Shown: one piece after another, positions 17,874-26,651 of the stretch | Layout of the letters: each line of letters opens with the position of its first letter | Numbering within the stretch: position 1 is the first letter of the stretch | Source: Anaerocolumna cellulosilytica | Lineage (GTDB): Bacteria > Bacillota > Clostridia > Lachnospirales > Lachnospiraceae | DNA length: 64,000 nucleotides | Assembly: GCF_014218335.1 (NCBI RefSeq) | Contig: NZ_AP023367.1 | Coordinates: 1,985,501 to 2,049,500 of the forward strand | Direction: 5' to 3' | Program-made: the position numbers and the translations under genes | Notes under the pieces: generated by a model | What the model was told of the DNA's origin: nothing | Database searches by the model: none | Seen by the model: the letters and a program-made list of their open reading frames with translations, nothing else

Positions 17874-18868
17874 GAGGAAAGCATATCCTGATTGCTTTTT
17901 CCGGAGTGTTCCTCTTGATTTTTTCTCTTCTTTTGCTGGTGGTAGTTCTTTTTTCGGAGGAAGAAGACGGAGGACATGACCTGTCATACGGGGGTGCAAA
18001 TGTATCAGCGGAAGTGCTGGCACACAAGCCAATGTTAGAAAAGTACGCCAGAGAATACGGCATAGAGGATTACATCAATGTGCTGCTTGCAATTATACAG
18101 GTGGAATCTGGCGGTACATTAGAGGACGTAATGCAATCCTCGGAATCTATGGGCTTGCCGCCAAACACGTTGAGTACAGAGGAATCCATCAAACAGGGGT
18201 GCAAATATTTTGCTTCCCTGCTGGAATCTGCAAAAGCAAAGGGCTGTGACTTAAATTCTGTTATCCAGTCCTATAACTATGGCGGCGGCTTTCTTGATTA
18301 TGTGGCAAGGCGTGGAAAGAAGTACACCTTGCCCCTTGCAGAGAATTTTTCTAAAGAACAGTCAAACGGCGTGAAAGTATCTTATTCCAATCCGGTGGCT
18401 GTCCAGAAAAATGGCGGCTGGCGGTACAACTATGGAAATATGTTCTATGTATTGTTGGTGTCGGAATATCTGACCGTGGCACAATTTGATGATGAAACGA
18501 TACAGGCAGTTATGGTGGAAGCTCTAAAATATCAGGGGTGGAGGTATGTATACGGCGGTGCTTCCCCCACTACTTCCTTTGATTGCAGCGGTCTGATTCA
18601 GTGGTGTTATGGAAAAGCAGGAATTTCCCTTCCACGAACAGCACAAGAGCAGTACGACGTGACCCAGCATATCCCTTTATCCGAAGCAAAGGCTGGCGAT
18701 TTGGTCTTTTTTCAAGGTACCTATGACGCAGGTACCTACATTACCCATGTGGGGATATATCAAGGAAATAACCGTATGTTCCATGCCGGTGACCCAATCG
18801 GCTATACCGATTTAACCAGTTCTTATTGGCAGCAACATTTAGTTGGTGCAGGAAGAATCAAACGATAG
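17870..18868 (+). CDS. Two-domain cell-wall hydrolase (Tn916 Orf14: lysozyme-like plus NlpC/P60)
   Basis: 332 residues. A signal-anchor (about 5-25) is followed by a transglycosylase/lysozyme-like domain (about 60-190, with LLAIIQVESGGTLEDVMQSSES giving the catalytic Glu) and a C-terminal NlpC/P60 cysteine peptidase (about 215-330) with FDCSGLIQWCY (Cys), THVGIYQGN (His) and the following HAGD segment. Opens peptidoglycan locally for assembly of the mating channel; matches Tn916 Orf14. Translationally coupled with orf15. Confidence 0.93.
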   Translation: MRGKHILIAFSGVFLLIFSLLLLVVVLFSEEEDGGHDLSYGGANVSAEVLAHKPMLEKYAREYGIEDYINVLLAIIQVESGGTLEDVMQSSESMGLPPNTLSTEESIKQGCKYFASLLESAKAKGCDLNSVIQSYNYGGGFLDYVARRGKKYTLPLAENFSKEQSNGVKVSYSNPVAVQKNGGWRYNYGNMFYVLLVSEYLTVAQFDDETIQAVMVEALKYQGWRYVYGGASPTTSFDCSGLIQWCYGKAGISLPRTAQEQYDVTQHIPLSEAKAGDLVFFQGTYDAGTYITHVGIYQGNNRMFHAGDPIGYTDLTSSYWQQHLVGAGRIKR

Positions 18869-18884
18869 AAAGGACGATATTACT

Positions 18885-19790
18885 ATGAATTTGAGAAAAA
18901 AGCAAGGACAGCCAGAGCAAGTAAAAGAGAAAAAACTCCGTGTTTACAAAGTAAATACCCACAAAAAAACAGTCATAGCCTTGTGGGTGCTTCTGGCAGT
19001 TAGCTTCTGCTTTGCAGTCTATAAGAATTTTACCGCAATTGACGTACACACGGTTCATGAAACAAAGGTAGTGGAAGAAAAAGTGGTGGATACCCATAAG
19101 ATAGAAAACTTTGTAGAAGATTTCGCCAAAGTTTATTATTCTTGGGAACAGACGGCAGCTTCCCTTGATAACCGGAATGACGCTATCAAGCATTATCTGA
19201 CCGCAGAATTACAGGCACTCAATACCGATACTATCCGAAAGGACATTCCGGTTTCCTCTGCCGTCAAAGCAGTGCAGATTTGGTCTGTGTCACAGGACGG
19301 AGAAAACCAGTTTAAAGTAACGTACACAGTAGACCAGTTGATTACAGAGGGGGAAAATAAAAAGACGGTACGCTCTGCTTATGAAGTAGTAGTTTATGTT
19401 GATAGCTCTGGAAATATGGTTATCACAAAGAATCCCACCATTTGCAGCGTACCTGAAAAATCCGGCTATGAGCCAAAAGCAAAGGAAAGTGACGGAACGG
19501 TAGACGCAGCAACGACCAATGAAATCAATGAGTTTTTAACCACGTTCTTTAAGCTCTACCCCACCGCTACGGAAAAAGAGCTGTCTTATTATGTGAATGA
19601 CGGTGTGTTAAAACCAATTGGGAAAGATTATGTATTTTCCGAGCTGATAAATCCCATTTATAACCGAAGCGGCAATCAGGTCACAGTTTCACTGTCGGTC
19701 AATTATCTGGACAACCAAACAAAGGCAACGCAAATATCACAATTTGATTTGGTACTAGAAAAAGACGGAAATTGGAAAATTATAAAATAA
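18885..19790 (+). CDS. tcpC: TcpC-like conjugation protein (Tn916 Orf13)
   Basis: 301 residues from the ATG at 18885 (gaaagga upstream), preferred to an in-frame start at 18843 inside orf14. One membrane anchor near residues 27-45 (TVIALWVLLAVSFCFAVY), then two NTF2-like extracytoplasmic domains, each with the FYKLYP / YYSW type segment (FVEDFAKVYYSWEQ, FLTTFFKLYPTATEKEL). The family is a bitopic membrane component of the mating channel. Last gene of the transfer operon; a terminator follows at once. Confidence 0.9.
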   Translation: MNLRKKQGQPEQVKEKKLRVYKVNTHKKTVIALWVLLAVSFCFAVYKNFTAIDVHTVHETKVVEEKVVDTHKIENFVEDFAKVYYSWEQTAASLDNRNDAIKHYLTAELQALNTDTIRKDIPVSSAVKAVQIWSVSQDGENQFKVTYTVDQLITEGENKKTVRSAYEVVVYVDSSGNMVITKNPTICSVPEKSGYEPKAKESDGTVDAATTNEINEFLTTFFKLYPTATEKELSYYVNDGVLKPIGKDYVFSELINPIYNRSGNQVTVSLSVNYLDNQTKATQISQFDLVLEKDGNWKIIK

Positions 19791-19791
19791 G

Positions 19792-19848
19792 AAAAAGTCC
19801 GGGAGCCTACTCTTTTATTATAAGAATTTGTAGGCTACCGGATTTTCT
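19792..19848 (+). terminator. Terminator of the transfer operon
   Basis: Long arms aaaaagtccgggagcctac (from 19793) and gtaggctaccggattttct (from 19830) with a single bulge, followed by T-rich sequence. Convergent with the minus-strand regulator gene, so possibly bidirectional. Confidence 0.8.
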
Positions 19849-19876
19849 TGTCTTTATTCAATTGTGTTCGGGACAT

Positions 19877-20230
19877 TCATTCGTCCTCTGTTTCGACTTC
19901 CTTTATCTCTTTTGCCGTGGCGGTAACTATCCTCAATCCCTTATCGCTTATATCATCAAGCAGGCTTTCAAGCTGTCTGCGCTGCGTGGATTTGTCTGTT
20001 TCCTTGTTTGGAAAAAAGAATTGGTCTACCGATACATCTAAAAGAGTGACGAGTTCATAAAAAATTTGCAGGCTTGGGTGCTGTCCACTGTTTTCAATCG
20101 ACGCAATATACCGAGGAGCAATGTGCATTTGGTCTGCTAATTGATTCCTTGATATTCCCTTTGATTTTCTTGCTGCTTTTATGGCTTGACCGAAAGCCTT
20201 AAAATCGTATTTTTCAACTTCTCGCTTCAT
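19877..20230 (-). CDS. XRE-family (Cro/cI-like) ICE regulator, Tn916 Orf9-like
   Basis: 117 residues on the minus strand. Helix-turn-helix at about residues 12-68 (IKAARKSKGISRNQLADQMHIAPRYIASIE), then a short helical tail. It is the only clear minus-strand gene of the element and lies between the end of the transfer operon and the cargo, the place of orf9 in Tn916, where it represses the orf7/orf8 circuit. It reads divergently from the small DNA-binding gene at 20405, so the 175-base gap probably carries both promoters. Confidence 0.82.
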   Translation of the reverse strand: MKREVEKYDFKAFGQAIKAARKSKGISRNQLADQMHIAPRYIASIENSGQHPSLQIFYELVTLLDVSVDQFFFPNKETDKSTQRRQLESLLDDISDKGLRIVTATAKEIKEVETEDE

Positions 20231-20404
20231 AATTATTTCACCCTATTACATTTTACTGTTCACCTTGCTTTCTTAGATATGATTACACATATCATTTGAT
20301 TGATAATTATAAATCATATTTTTTCTATCTACACGTTGATATTGTTCGGCTATCCGTATATACTATATATTGATATTACTTGCAAACGAAAGGATAGTTA
20401 ACTT

Positions 20405-20593
20405 ATGGAATATATTTCAGCACCCGAAGCCGCGAAAAAATGGGGCATTTCAGAACGGCGAGTACAAAAACTTTGTGAGGAAAGTAGAATACCTGGTGTT
20501 ACTCGATTTAGTCGACTGTGGCTGATACCAAAAAATGCGGAAAAACCTAAAGATAAAAGGTATAAAAATGATTCTATGTTAGGAAATTCTTAA
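20405..20593 (+). CDS. Small MerR/excisionase-type DNA-binding protein
   Basis: 62 residues: MEYISAPEAAKKWGISERRVQKLCEESRI, then RFSRLWLIPKNAEKP, the winged helix-turn-helix of the MerR/excisionase group. Site gaaaggatagtta upstream, and gatattactt/tatatact AT-rich promoter sequence before it. Proteins of this kind are often found next to VanRS-like systems on ICEs. It could direct recombination (excisionase) or regulate the adjoining two-component operon; I cannot decide between these. Confidence 0.7.
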   Translation: MEYISAPEAAKKWGISERRVQKLCEESRIPGVTRFSRLWLIPKNAEKPKDKRYKNDSMLGNS

Positions 20594-20680
20594 TAATTTC
20601 TCATGCTAAAAATTATAAATAGAAAATGCTGATTTGATATAATAAAATACCTTAGATATATCTGAAAGGAGGAACCCGCC

Positions 20681-21370
20681 ATGAGTGATAAAATTCTTGT
20701 TGTAGACGATGAACACGATATAGCGGATTTGATAGAAGTATATTTGCAAAATGAAAATTATACAGTATTTAAGTTTTATTCTGCAAGTGAAGCACTTGCC
20801 TGCATAGAAACCACAGATCTTGACCTTGCTATTCTGGATATTATGATGCCCGAAGTAAACGGGTTTGCCCTTTGCCGTAAAATTCGAGAGAAATATACTT
20901 TTCCAGTCATTATGCTGACCGCCAAAGATGAAGAAACCGACAAAATTACGGGCTTAACCTTAGGGGCTGACGATTATGTCACAAAGCCGTTTCGGCCACT
21001 TGAATTGATTGCCAGAGTAAAAGCGCAGTTGCGCCGGTATCAAAAATACAATTCTAAGAAAGAGGAAACAGAAACAGTTCTGACCTACGCAGGGTTAGAA
21101 ATTAACACCGAAACATATGAATGCATGATAAATGAAAAGCCTATCTCATTAACACCAACGGAATTTTCTATACTTCGTATTCTGTTGGAGAACAAAGGAG
21201 TTGTTGTAAGCTCCGAGAAGCTGTTCCATGAAATATGGCAGGACGAATATTATAATAAAAGTAACAACACTATTACCGTTCATATCCGGCATTTGCGTGA
21301 AAAAATAGGCGATACCGCAGATGAAGCCAAATATATAAAAACAATATGGGGTGTGGGATATAAAATTTAA
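20681..21370 (+). CDS. VanR-like OmpR-family response regulator
   Basis: 229 residues, MSDKILVVDDEHDIADLIE to WGVGYKI. Receiver domain with phosphorylatable Asp in LAILDIMMPE (about residue 52), Thr/Lys in MLTAKDE and VTKPFRP, then a winged-helix domain (about 130-228) with SLTPTEFSILRILLENKG and ITVHIRHLREKIGD. Closely resembles VanR. Strong site aaaggaggaacc. No van resistance enzymes follow; the downstream vanZ-like gene, kinase and ABC transporter are the likely regulon, pointing to a response to cell-wall-active agents. Confidence 0.87.
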   Translation: MSDKILVVDDEHDIADLIEVYLQNENYTVFKFYSASEALACIETTDLDLAILDIMMPEVNGFALCRKIREKYTFPVIMLTAKDEETDKITGLTLGADDYVTKPFRPLELIARVKAQLRRYQKYNSKKEETETVLTYAGLEINTETYECMINEKPISLTPTEFSILRILLENKGVVVSSEKLFHEIWQDEYYNKSNNTITVHIRHLREKIGDTADEAKYIKTIWGVGYKI

Positions 21371-21403
21371 TACTGCTAGCCATCTGGAAAGGAAAACTAT
21401 GCT

Positions 21404-21919
21404 ATGGAGAAAAATAGAAAGCACTTAAAAATCATTATTCCAATGTTATTCATAATTTATTTGGTCATATTGGTATGGGTTATACTCTTTAAATTGCAAT
21501 TTTCTTTAGGAGATATTGACCATACAAGAAGTATCAACTTAATACCATTTCATTATTCTACTGCTGTCGGAGAACAATTTCATATGAAAGAGGTTGGGGA
21601 TAATATCCTGATTTTCATTCCATTTGGAATCCTGTTGTCCATGCTGGTTTCCAGAATGAAGCTGCGAAATAAATTTCTTCTTATTTTTTGTACAAGCCTT
21701 GTCTTGGAAACCATGCAGTTTGTTCTTTCAATCGGTGGTACGGATATTACAGATTTAATCACCAATAGTTTAGGCGGTGTCATTGGTATGTCCTTATATG
21801 CTCTGTTGCTAAAAGTGGTAAAAGATAAGCATAAAATAGATACTGTAATTTCAGTTGTTGCAGGAATCGTTACTGTGTTATTCTTGGGGCTGATGGCTGT
21901 ATTGCTGCTATTCAATTAA
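21404..21919 (+). CDS. VanZ-family membrane protein
   Basis: 171 residues with about five hydrophobic helices and the VanZ signature region SINLIPFHYS, VGDNILIFIPFGILLS and ETMQFVLSIGGTDITDLITNSLGGVIG. VanZ of Tn1546 gives low-level teicoplanin resistance; relatives act on lipoglycopeptide or antimicrobial peptide tolerance. It is placed between the response regulator and kinase genes, an arrangement that shows it belongs to the same operon. Confidence 0.83.
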   Translation: MEKNRKHLKIIIPMLFIIYLVILVWVILFKLQFSLGDIDHTRSINLIPFHYSTAVGEQFHMKEVGDNILIFIPFGILLSMLVSRMKLRNKFLLIFCTSLVLETMQFVLSIGGTDITDLITNSLGGVIGMSLYALLLKVVKDKHKIDTVISVVAGIVTVLFLGLMAVLLLFN

Positions 21920-21947
21920 AAATACTGCAAAGATAGAGGTGATAACT

Positions 21948-23006
21948 TTGAAGAAAAACGATATAGAAAAGAAATTGAGGATTAAGCTCTACATTACCTT
22001 AATTCTCTATACCTTGATTGGATATATCTTGGCAATCATATTTGACTATGGATTTAGTCAGTTTTCAATTACTTTTTTTCCGTGGCTTTATCTTAGAATC
22101 GAGGTCATCTATTTTTTGTATTTAGTCGTGGGCTTTTGCTGTATCTTTCATCATTACTGGAAAAAGCCTTGGGGATATTTGCAGGAGGTTATTAATGCTA
22201 CCAAAACCGTATATCAGCCAAACGACAGCACTATTGAATTATCGGAACCGCTCAAAGATATGGAAAAACAGATGAACCAAATTAAGATGGCTGTCCTGAT
22301 TAGCCAGCAAGCCGTAAAAGAAGCAGAAAACAAAAAGAACGAACTGGTCATGTATCTTGCACACGATATTCGTACGCCCCTTACCTCTGTAATTGGCTAT
22401 TTAAGCTTACTTGATGAAGCTCCTGATATGCCCGTAGAACAGAAAGCAAAATATATTAGCATTGCTTTGAAAAAGTCTATGCGGCTAGAAAAACTGATTA
22501 ACGAATTTTTTGAAATCACAAGATACAATACGCAACAAATTAAACTGACAAAATCAAATGTTGACTTATACTATATGCTTGTGCAGCTCATTGATGAATT
22601 TTATCCTGTCTTATCTGCTAAGGGAAATTCCGCCATACTTCACGCAGATGAAAATCTGACAGTCTATGCCGATTCTGAAAAACTAGCTAGAGTGTTTAAT
22701 AACATTCTCAAAAATGCTGCTGCATATAGTTACCCCAATACCGAAATTATGATTTCTGCAAAAGCAGATAAAGATACAATTACTGTTACATTTGAAAACC
22801 ACGGTCAAACTATCCCGTCCGATCAGCTATCCTCTATTTTTGATAAATTTAACCGTTTGGACGACGCTCGCAAATCAGATACTGGCGGAGCAGGACTTGG
22901 GTTGTCCATCGCAGATGAAATTATTCGTCTACACGGTGGCGAAATTTCCGCTCAAAGTGAAAATGATACGATTACATTTATTGTATCCCTGCCAGCTTTG
23001 TCTTAG
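21948..23006 (+). CDS. VanS-like sensor histidine kinase
   Basis: 352 residues starting at the TTG 21948, which has agaggtgataact upstream; an in-frame GTG at 21939 lies inside that site and is rejected. Two membrane helices (about 15-40 and 50-70) with a short extracytoplasmic loop, then HisKA with MYLAHDIRTPLTSVIGYL (His about residue 140) and HATPase with NILKNAAAYS (N box) and DTGGAGLGLSIADEI (G box). Closely like VanS. The sensory loop is very short, so it is probably an intramembrane-sensing type that works with the ABC transporter. Confidence 0.87.
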   Translation: MKKNDIEKKLRIKLYITLILYTLIGYILAIIFDYGFSQFSITFFPWLYLRIEVIYFLYLVVGFCCIFHHYWKKPWGYLQEVINATKTVYQPNDSTIELSEPLKDMEKQMNQIKMAVLISQQAVKEAENKKNELVMYLAHDIRTPLTSVIGYLSLLDEAPDMPVEQKAKYISIALKKSMRLEKLINEFFEITRYNTQQIKLTKSNVDLYYMLVQLIDEFYPVLSAKGNSAILHADENLTVYADSEKLARVFNNILKNAAAYSYPNTEIMISAKADKDTITVTFENHGQTIPSDQLSSIFDKFNRLDDARKSDTGGAGLGLSIADEIIRLHGGEISAQSENDTITFIVSLPALS

Positions 23007-23067
23007 GAAAACATCAATCGGATATTAGGATTTTCTTAGGAATTTATCCGGTTCATATTAAAGTTTG

Positions 23068-23109
23068 AAACGTCCTTGTTCAGTACAATAAAACTGAACA
23101 AGGACGTTT
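23068..23109 (+). repeat. Perfect 17-bp inverted repeat before the ABC transporter genes
   Basis: Arms aaacgtccttgttcagt (23068-23084) and actgaacaaggacgttt (23093-23109), loop of eight. No T run follows (gtcgttgtaa), so it is a poor terminator. It lies between the kinase and ABC genes, 33 bases before the ATPase start, and may act as an operator, an RNA stabiliser or a read-through regulator. Confidence 0.75.
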
Positions 23110-23141
23110 GTCGTTGTAATTTTAAAAAAAGGAGAAGTGAC

Positions 23142-24029
23142 ATGGAACTGACAATTACAAACCTTAAGAAACAGTTTAAGGATAAAACCGCAGTTGATGA
23201 TGTTTCCTTAAGCCTTACCCCAGGCGTATGGGGATTGCTTGGAGCAAACGGAGCCGGTAAGACAACGCTTATGCGTATGATTGCGGACATTCTAAATCCA
23301 ACTAGTGGAAAAATTCTTTATGACGGTAAGGACATTCATACGATGGGAGAAGCATACAGAAATCTATTTGGTTTTTTACCACAGGACTTTGGTTTTTTTC
23401 AGGATTTTACAGTGAAAGATTATTTGGAGTATGTGGCTGCACTGAAAGATGTTCCGGCAAGGGAAACCAAAAAAAAGATTGATAGCTTGCTTGATACCCT
23501 CACCCTTTCCAATGTGAAAAGCAAAAAAATCGTCAAGCTGTCCGGGGGAATGAAACGGAGGGTAGGGATTGCACAGGCAATGCTGAATGACCCTAAAATC
23601 CTGATTATGGATGAACCTACTGCTGGTCTTGACCCGGGGGAGCGGGTGCGCTTTCGGAATTTCATTTCGGAATTTTCACATGGCCGGATTGTACTCATTT
23701 CAACACATATCGTATCAGACATTGAGTATATCTCTACCCAAAATGCCATTATGAAAGCCGGGAAAATTCTTGATGTAGGAACAACCGATGAATTGGTAAA
23801 ACAAGTTGTGGGAAAAGTTTGGACTTGCATGGTTCCTGCCGACAAAATGCCCATGTATGAAATGCAGCTGCGGATTATCAATCAACGCAGTGAGGGGGAT
23901 AATCAGGTATCTATCCGCTATCTGGCAGAGGAAGCGAAAACAAGTGATTCTGTAATGGCCCCTCCTCGCTTGGAGGATTTATATTTATGGTTGTTCCCGC
24001 AAGAGGAAACCAGTGAGGAGGGAAAATAA
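23142..24029 (+). CDS. ABC transporter ATP-binding protein (BcrA/BceA type)
   Basis: 295 residues from the ATG at 23142 (aaaggagaagtgac upstream). Walker A GANGAGKTT (about 36), Q loop FLPQDFGFF, signature LSGGMKRR (about 137), Walker B LIMDEPTAGLDP (about 157) and switch His in ISTHIVSD. C-terminal extension of about 80 residues. Pairs with the adjacent permease. With the VanRS-like system upstream, an exporter or detoxifier of a cell-envelope-active peptide is inferred. Confidence 0.88.
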   Translation: MELTITNLKKQFKDKTAVDDVSLSLTPGVWGLLGANGAGKTTLMRMIADILNPTSGKILYDGKDIHTMGEAYRNLFGFLPQDFGFFQDFTVKDYLEYVAALKDVPARETKKKIDSLLDTLTLSNVKSKKIVKLSGGMKRRVGIAQAMLNDPKILIMDEPTAGLDPGERVRFRNFISEFSHGRIVLISTHIVSDIEYISTQNAIMKAGKILDVGTTDELVKQVVGKVWTCMVPADKMPMYEMQLRIINQRSEGDNQVSIRYLAEEAKTSDSVMAPPRLEDLYLWLFPQEETSEEGK

Positions 24030-24032
24030 TCT

Positions 24033-25277
24033 ATGCGTATTTATTTGCTTGAAGTAAAGCGTGTGCTTAAATCACGTCGTTCCATCATTTTATTGCTTAT
24101 CGCACTCTTAATGTCCGCAGTAATGGCTTGGCTGCCCGTTATGTACGAGGACATCAATCAATATGACCAAAATGGTAACAAAGTAGCGGAATTAAATGGA
24201 CTGGACGCGATTGCTTATAAAAAGTCGCTACGCTCTGCGAATGACGGAGAAGTTACCCCCGAAAAGCTCAAAGAAGCTTTAACCATCTATCAAAGTGCTG
24301 TTCAGCCATATGGAGAAGACAGTATTTACAGCGGAGAGTTTCCGACAGAGATTTATATAAAAAAAGTATTTCCGGTAGAAGCGCTTTTGGGTAGACTGCC
24401 CGAAACATTTTCTGACCCTAAAACTGGTCAGGGAACAAGTTTGATGGAGATTTCTCCAGATAAATTAGACGGTTTTTATGAACAAACAGTTCAGCACATG
24501 AAAGACATTATGCAGATGGAGCAAAAAGGGCACCCTTCTGCACAGGAACAATCCTTGCAAAAGTATGCGGAGGTAAAAATGCCCTTTCAGTTTTATCCCG
24601 GCTATTCAAGAGACGCTTTTGATTATATTGTGCTTTTTATTTTTCTCCTTGTCATTCTATGTACTGCCGCCGCTACACCTACATTTTCCAATGAATATCA
24701 AACGGGTTCGGATAGTATTTTGCGCTGTACAAAGCATGGACGCTCACGATTGGCGATTGTAAAGATAATGGCTGCACTGACCATTTTTACCGCAGCGTTT
24801 ATCATTTGTATTTCACTGCATTTGCTCATTTCAAATCTTGCGTTTGGAACAGAGTGCATGAAAACATCAATGCAGATGTTATTTTCCGTTATCAGCCTGC
24901 CTGCCTTTAATTTAGGACAGCTTCAAATTGCCTTGGCAATCGGAGGACTTCTTTCTTTATTGGCAACAATCAGCTTCACACTATTTCTATCAGCCAAATT
25001 CAAGGATTCCATTTCTGTTATCCTAATTGCTATTGTAATGTGTCTGCTCCCTATATTTACCTATTCAGCCGGAGCTAATTGGCTTACTTTCATCTTGCCG
25101 TCAGGAGGAATCGGTATGCAAAACAGCTTGCTTTATCAACTAACAGGCTTTGCTTACCTACATATTGGTAAGATAAGCGTGTGGTCGCCTTATGTAATAA
25201 TGGCGGCAGCAATAATTGAAATTCCTGTATTTCTGTTCCTTGCTGTACGGGATTACTGCAAACATCAAGTTGCGTAA
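24033..25277 (+). CDS. ABC transporter permease
   Basis: 414 residues, starting three bases after the ATPase gene. One N-terminal membrane helix (about 16-36), a large extracytoplasmic domain (about 40-190), then five or six helices (about 200-410; for example FDYIVLFIFLLVILCTAAATPTF and ISVILIAIVMCLLPIF). ABC-2-like layout. Permease of the preceding ATPase; last gene of the cargo block. Confidence 0.83.
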   Translation: MRIYLLEVKRVLKSRRSIILLLIALLMSAVMAWLPVMYEDINQYDQNGNKVAELNGLDAIAYKKSLRSANDGEVTPEKLKEALTIYQSAVQPYGEDSIYSGEFPTEIYIKKVFPVEALLGRLPETFSDPKTGQGTSLMEISPDKLDGFYEQTVQHMKDIMQMEQKGHPSAQEQSLQKYAEVKMPFQFYPGYSRDAFDYIVLFIFLLVILCTAAATPTFSNEYQTGSDSILRCTKHGRSRLAIVKIMAALTIFTAAFIICISLHLLISNLAFGTECMKTSMQMLFSVISLPAFNLGQLQIALAIGGLLSLLATISFTLFLSAKFKDSISVILIAIVMCLLPIFTYSAGANWLTFILPSGGIGMQNSLLYQLTGFAYLHIGKISVWSPYVIMAAAIIEIPVFLFLAVRDYCKHQVA

Positions 25278-25327
25278 CTAAACTATTGACAAAATGTACA
25301 CTTTACAAAACAGTCCAACAGTAACGC

Positions 25328-25420
25328 AAAACGTCGTTTGGCAATAGAAATATTAAATAAAGTATATAGTTTTAGTTAAACGACGGTTTTGAACTACTTT
25401 ATTCAATACCGCCGTTTTCC
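25328..25420 (+). promoter_or_regulatory. Attenuator-like alternative hairpins after the cargo block
   Basis: The 25278-25498 stretch has no gene. Segment 25328-25339 (aaaacgtcgttt) can pair with 25378-25389 (aaacgacggttt), which can otherwise pair with 25409-25417 (ccgccgttt) and is followed by ttttcccttt, that is, a terminator and a competing anti-terminator. This is reminiscent of the transcriptional attenuation that controls downstream genes in Tn916. Structure read by eye only. Confidence 0.5.
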
Positions 25421-25498
25421 CTTTTAAAAGATGGAATTATGGAGGGTATATTAGAGTTACCCTTTTTTAGGACATGGCGGTATCAAGGAGGTATCGCT

Positions 25499-25612
25499 AT
25501 GTCCACTTTTTATTATCATTCTCCACCTGATTTTTATTACTCATTAAAAAAAGTCATTATCCTCCAACGGAATGTTCCGGCCATCAATATGAACACACAC
25601 ATCATTATATAA
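25499..25612 (+). CDS. Short ORF with perfect ribosome site (possible leader peptide)
   Basis: 37 codons, MSTFYYHSPPDFYYSLKK at the start, with aaggaggtatcgct before the ATG. It lies between the attenuator-like hairpins and a terminator (25632-25662), upstream of orf7. Position and strong ribosome site suggest a translated leader that couples ribosome movement to termination. No family recognised. Confidence 0.5.
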   Translation: MSTFYYHSPPDFYYSLKKVIILQRNVPAINMNTHIII

Positions 25613-25631
25613 TTGCTAATAATTCCCTTGT

Positions 25632-25662
25632 GCCCGACTGTGCTATGCAGCCGGGCTTTTTT
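25632..25662 (+). terminator. Terminator before orf7
   Basis: Arms gcccg (25632-25636) and cgggc (25652-25656), partly extended by actg/cag pairs, followed by tttttt. Confidence 0.75.
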
Positions 25663-25789
25663 GCGTTTTTCTTAAATGTTTTTCTGCTGAAATTGCAACT
25701 GGCAGCCCTTTCGTGTCGGGACTTAGTGCGAAAGGGGACAAAAGAGTGTAACCCACTCCCTTTCATGGCAAGAAAGGGGGTGAGATACT

Positions 25790-26212
25790 ATGAAGCCATC
25801 TTCTTTTCAAACTACGATTGAGAATCAGTTTGATTACATTTGCAAGCGTGCAATGGACGATGAACGCAAGGATTACATGAAAAGCCTGTCCAGACAATCC
25901 AAACGAGAAATATCATTTTCTGATATGGGTGATTACCTTGTGAATCAATTTTCAGTTGTAGATAGTTATTCAACAGATTTTCAGATATTCACATGCAATG
26001 GATTTACAGTTGGTGTGGAAAGCGACTTGCTAAGTGAAGCATTGCGTGATTTGCCGGACAAGAAGCGTGAGATTATCCTACTGTACTACTTTATGGATAT
26101 GAATGACACAGAAATTTCAGAGTTACTAAAGCTGAACCGTTCTACGGTTTATCGTCACAGAACAAGTGGACTAGCCTTTATTAAAAAATTCATGGAGGAG
26201 CAGGAGGAATGA
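25790..26212 (+). CDS. Sigma-70-like regulator (Tn916 Orf7)
   Basis: 140 residues. The C-terminal part (about 80-135: LRDLPDKKREIILLYYFMDMNDTEISELLKLNRSTVYRHR) is a sigma region 4 helix-turn-helix; the N-terminal part has the FDYICKRAMDDERKDYMKSLSRQSKRE segment of Tn916 Orf7. Drives transcription towards excision and transfer genes in Tn916. Site aaagggggtgag upstream; overlaps orf8 by four bases. Confidence 0.87.
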   Translation: MKPSSFQTTIENQFDYICKRAMDDERKDYMKSLSRQSKREISFSDMGDYLVNQFSVVDSYSTDFQIFTCNGFTVGVESDLLSEALRDLPDKKREIILLYYFMDMNDTEISELLKLNRSTVYRHRTSGLAFIKKFMEEQEE

Positions 26213-26439
26213 AAACTACATACCCTATGATTCCCTTTTCTGACATTGTGGCAGCGACGGACGGTGATATAGAAACCATTAACCAGATTGTGAAGCATTA
26301 CAGCGGATATATCGCCAAACGCTCTCTGCGTCCTATGAAAGATGAATATGGGAACCAGCAAATGGTCGTAGATGAAAATTTACGTCACAGGATAGAAACC
26401 AGACTGATTACCAAGATTTTATCTTTTGAAATTAAATAG
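26209..26439 (+). CDS. Helix-turn-helix regulator (Tn916 Orf8)
   Basis: 76 residues, MIPFSDIVAATDGDIETINQIVKHYSGYIAKRSLRP, the Orf8 type of Tn916-like elements with a sigma-region-2-like N-terminus. Translationally coupled to orf7 (4-base overlap), so the two probably act as a pair. Confidence 0.85.
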   Translation: MKTTYPMIPFSDIVAATDGDIETINQIVKHYSGYIAKRSLRPMKDEYGNQQMVVDENLRHRIETRLITKILSFEIK

Positions 26440-26651
26440 TATTTTTCCCTTTCGTGGAAGCGTGCTGATATGTTCCACGCTTCCCGAACAGGGAAGTTTG
26501 TCTATCTATCAAAGCATACTGTCATACAGTGTGTTTTGACAGGCTGACAAGCCACTGCTCCTTGAAAATTGAATAAAGCGATTGAATACATTTCGATAGA
26601 GAAAGAGCCGACGGGCTGACACGCCATGACCCAAAAGGAGGGATAAATAAA

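Noticed and set aside
20681-23006. Vancomycin resistance operon
   Set aside because: VanR, VanS and VanZ relatives occur, but no vanH, D-Ala-D-Lac/Ser ligase or vanX is present.
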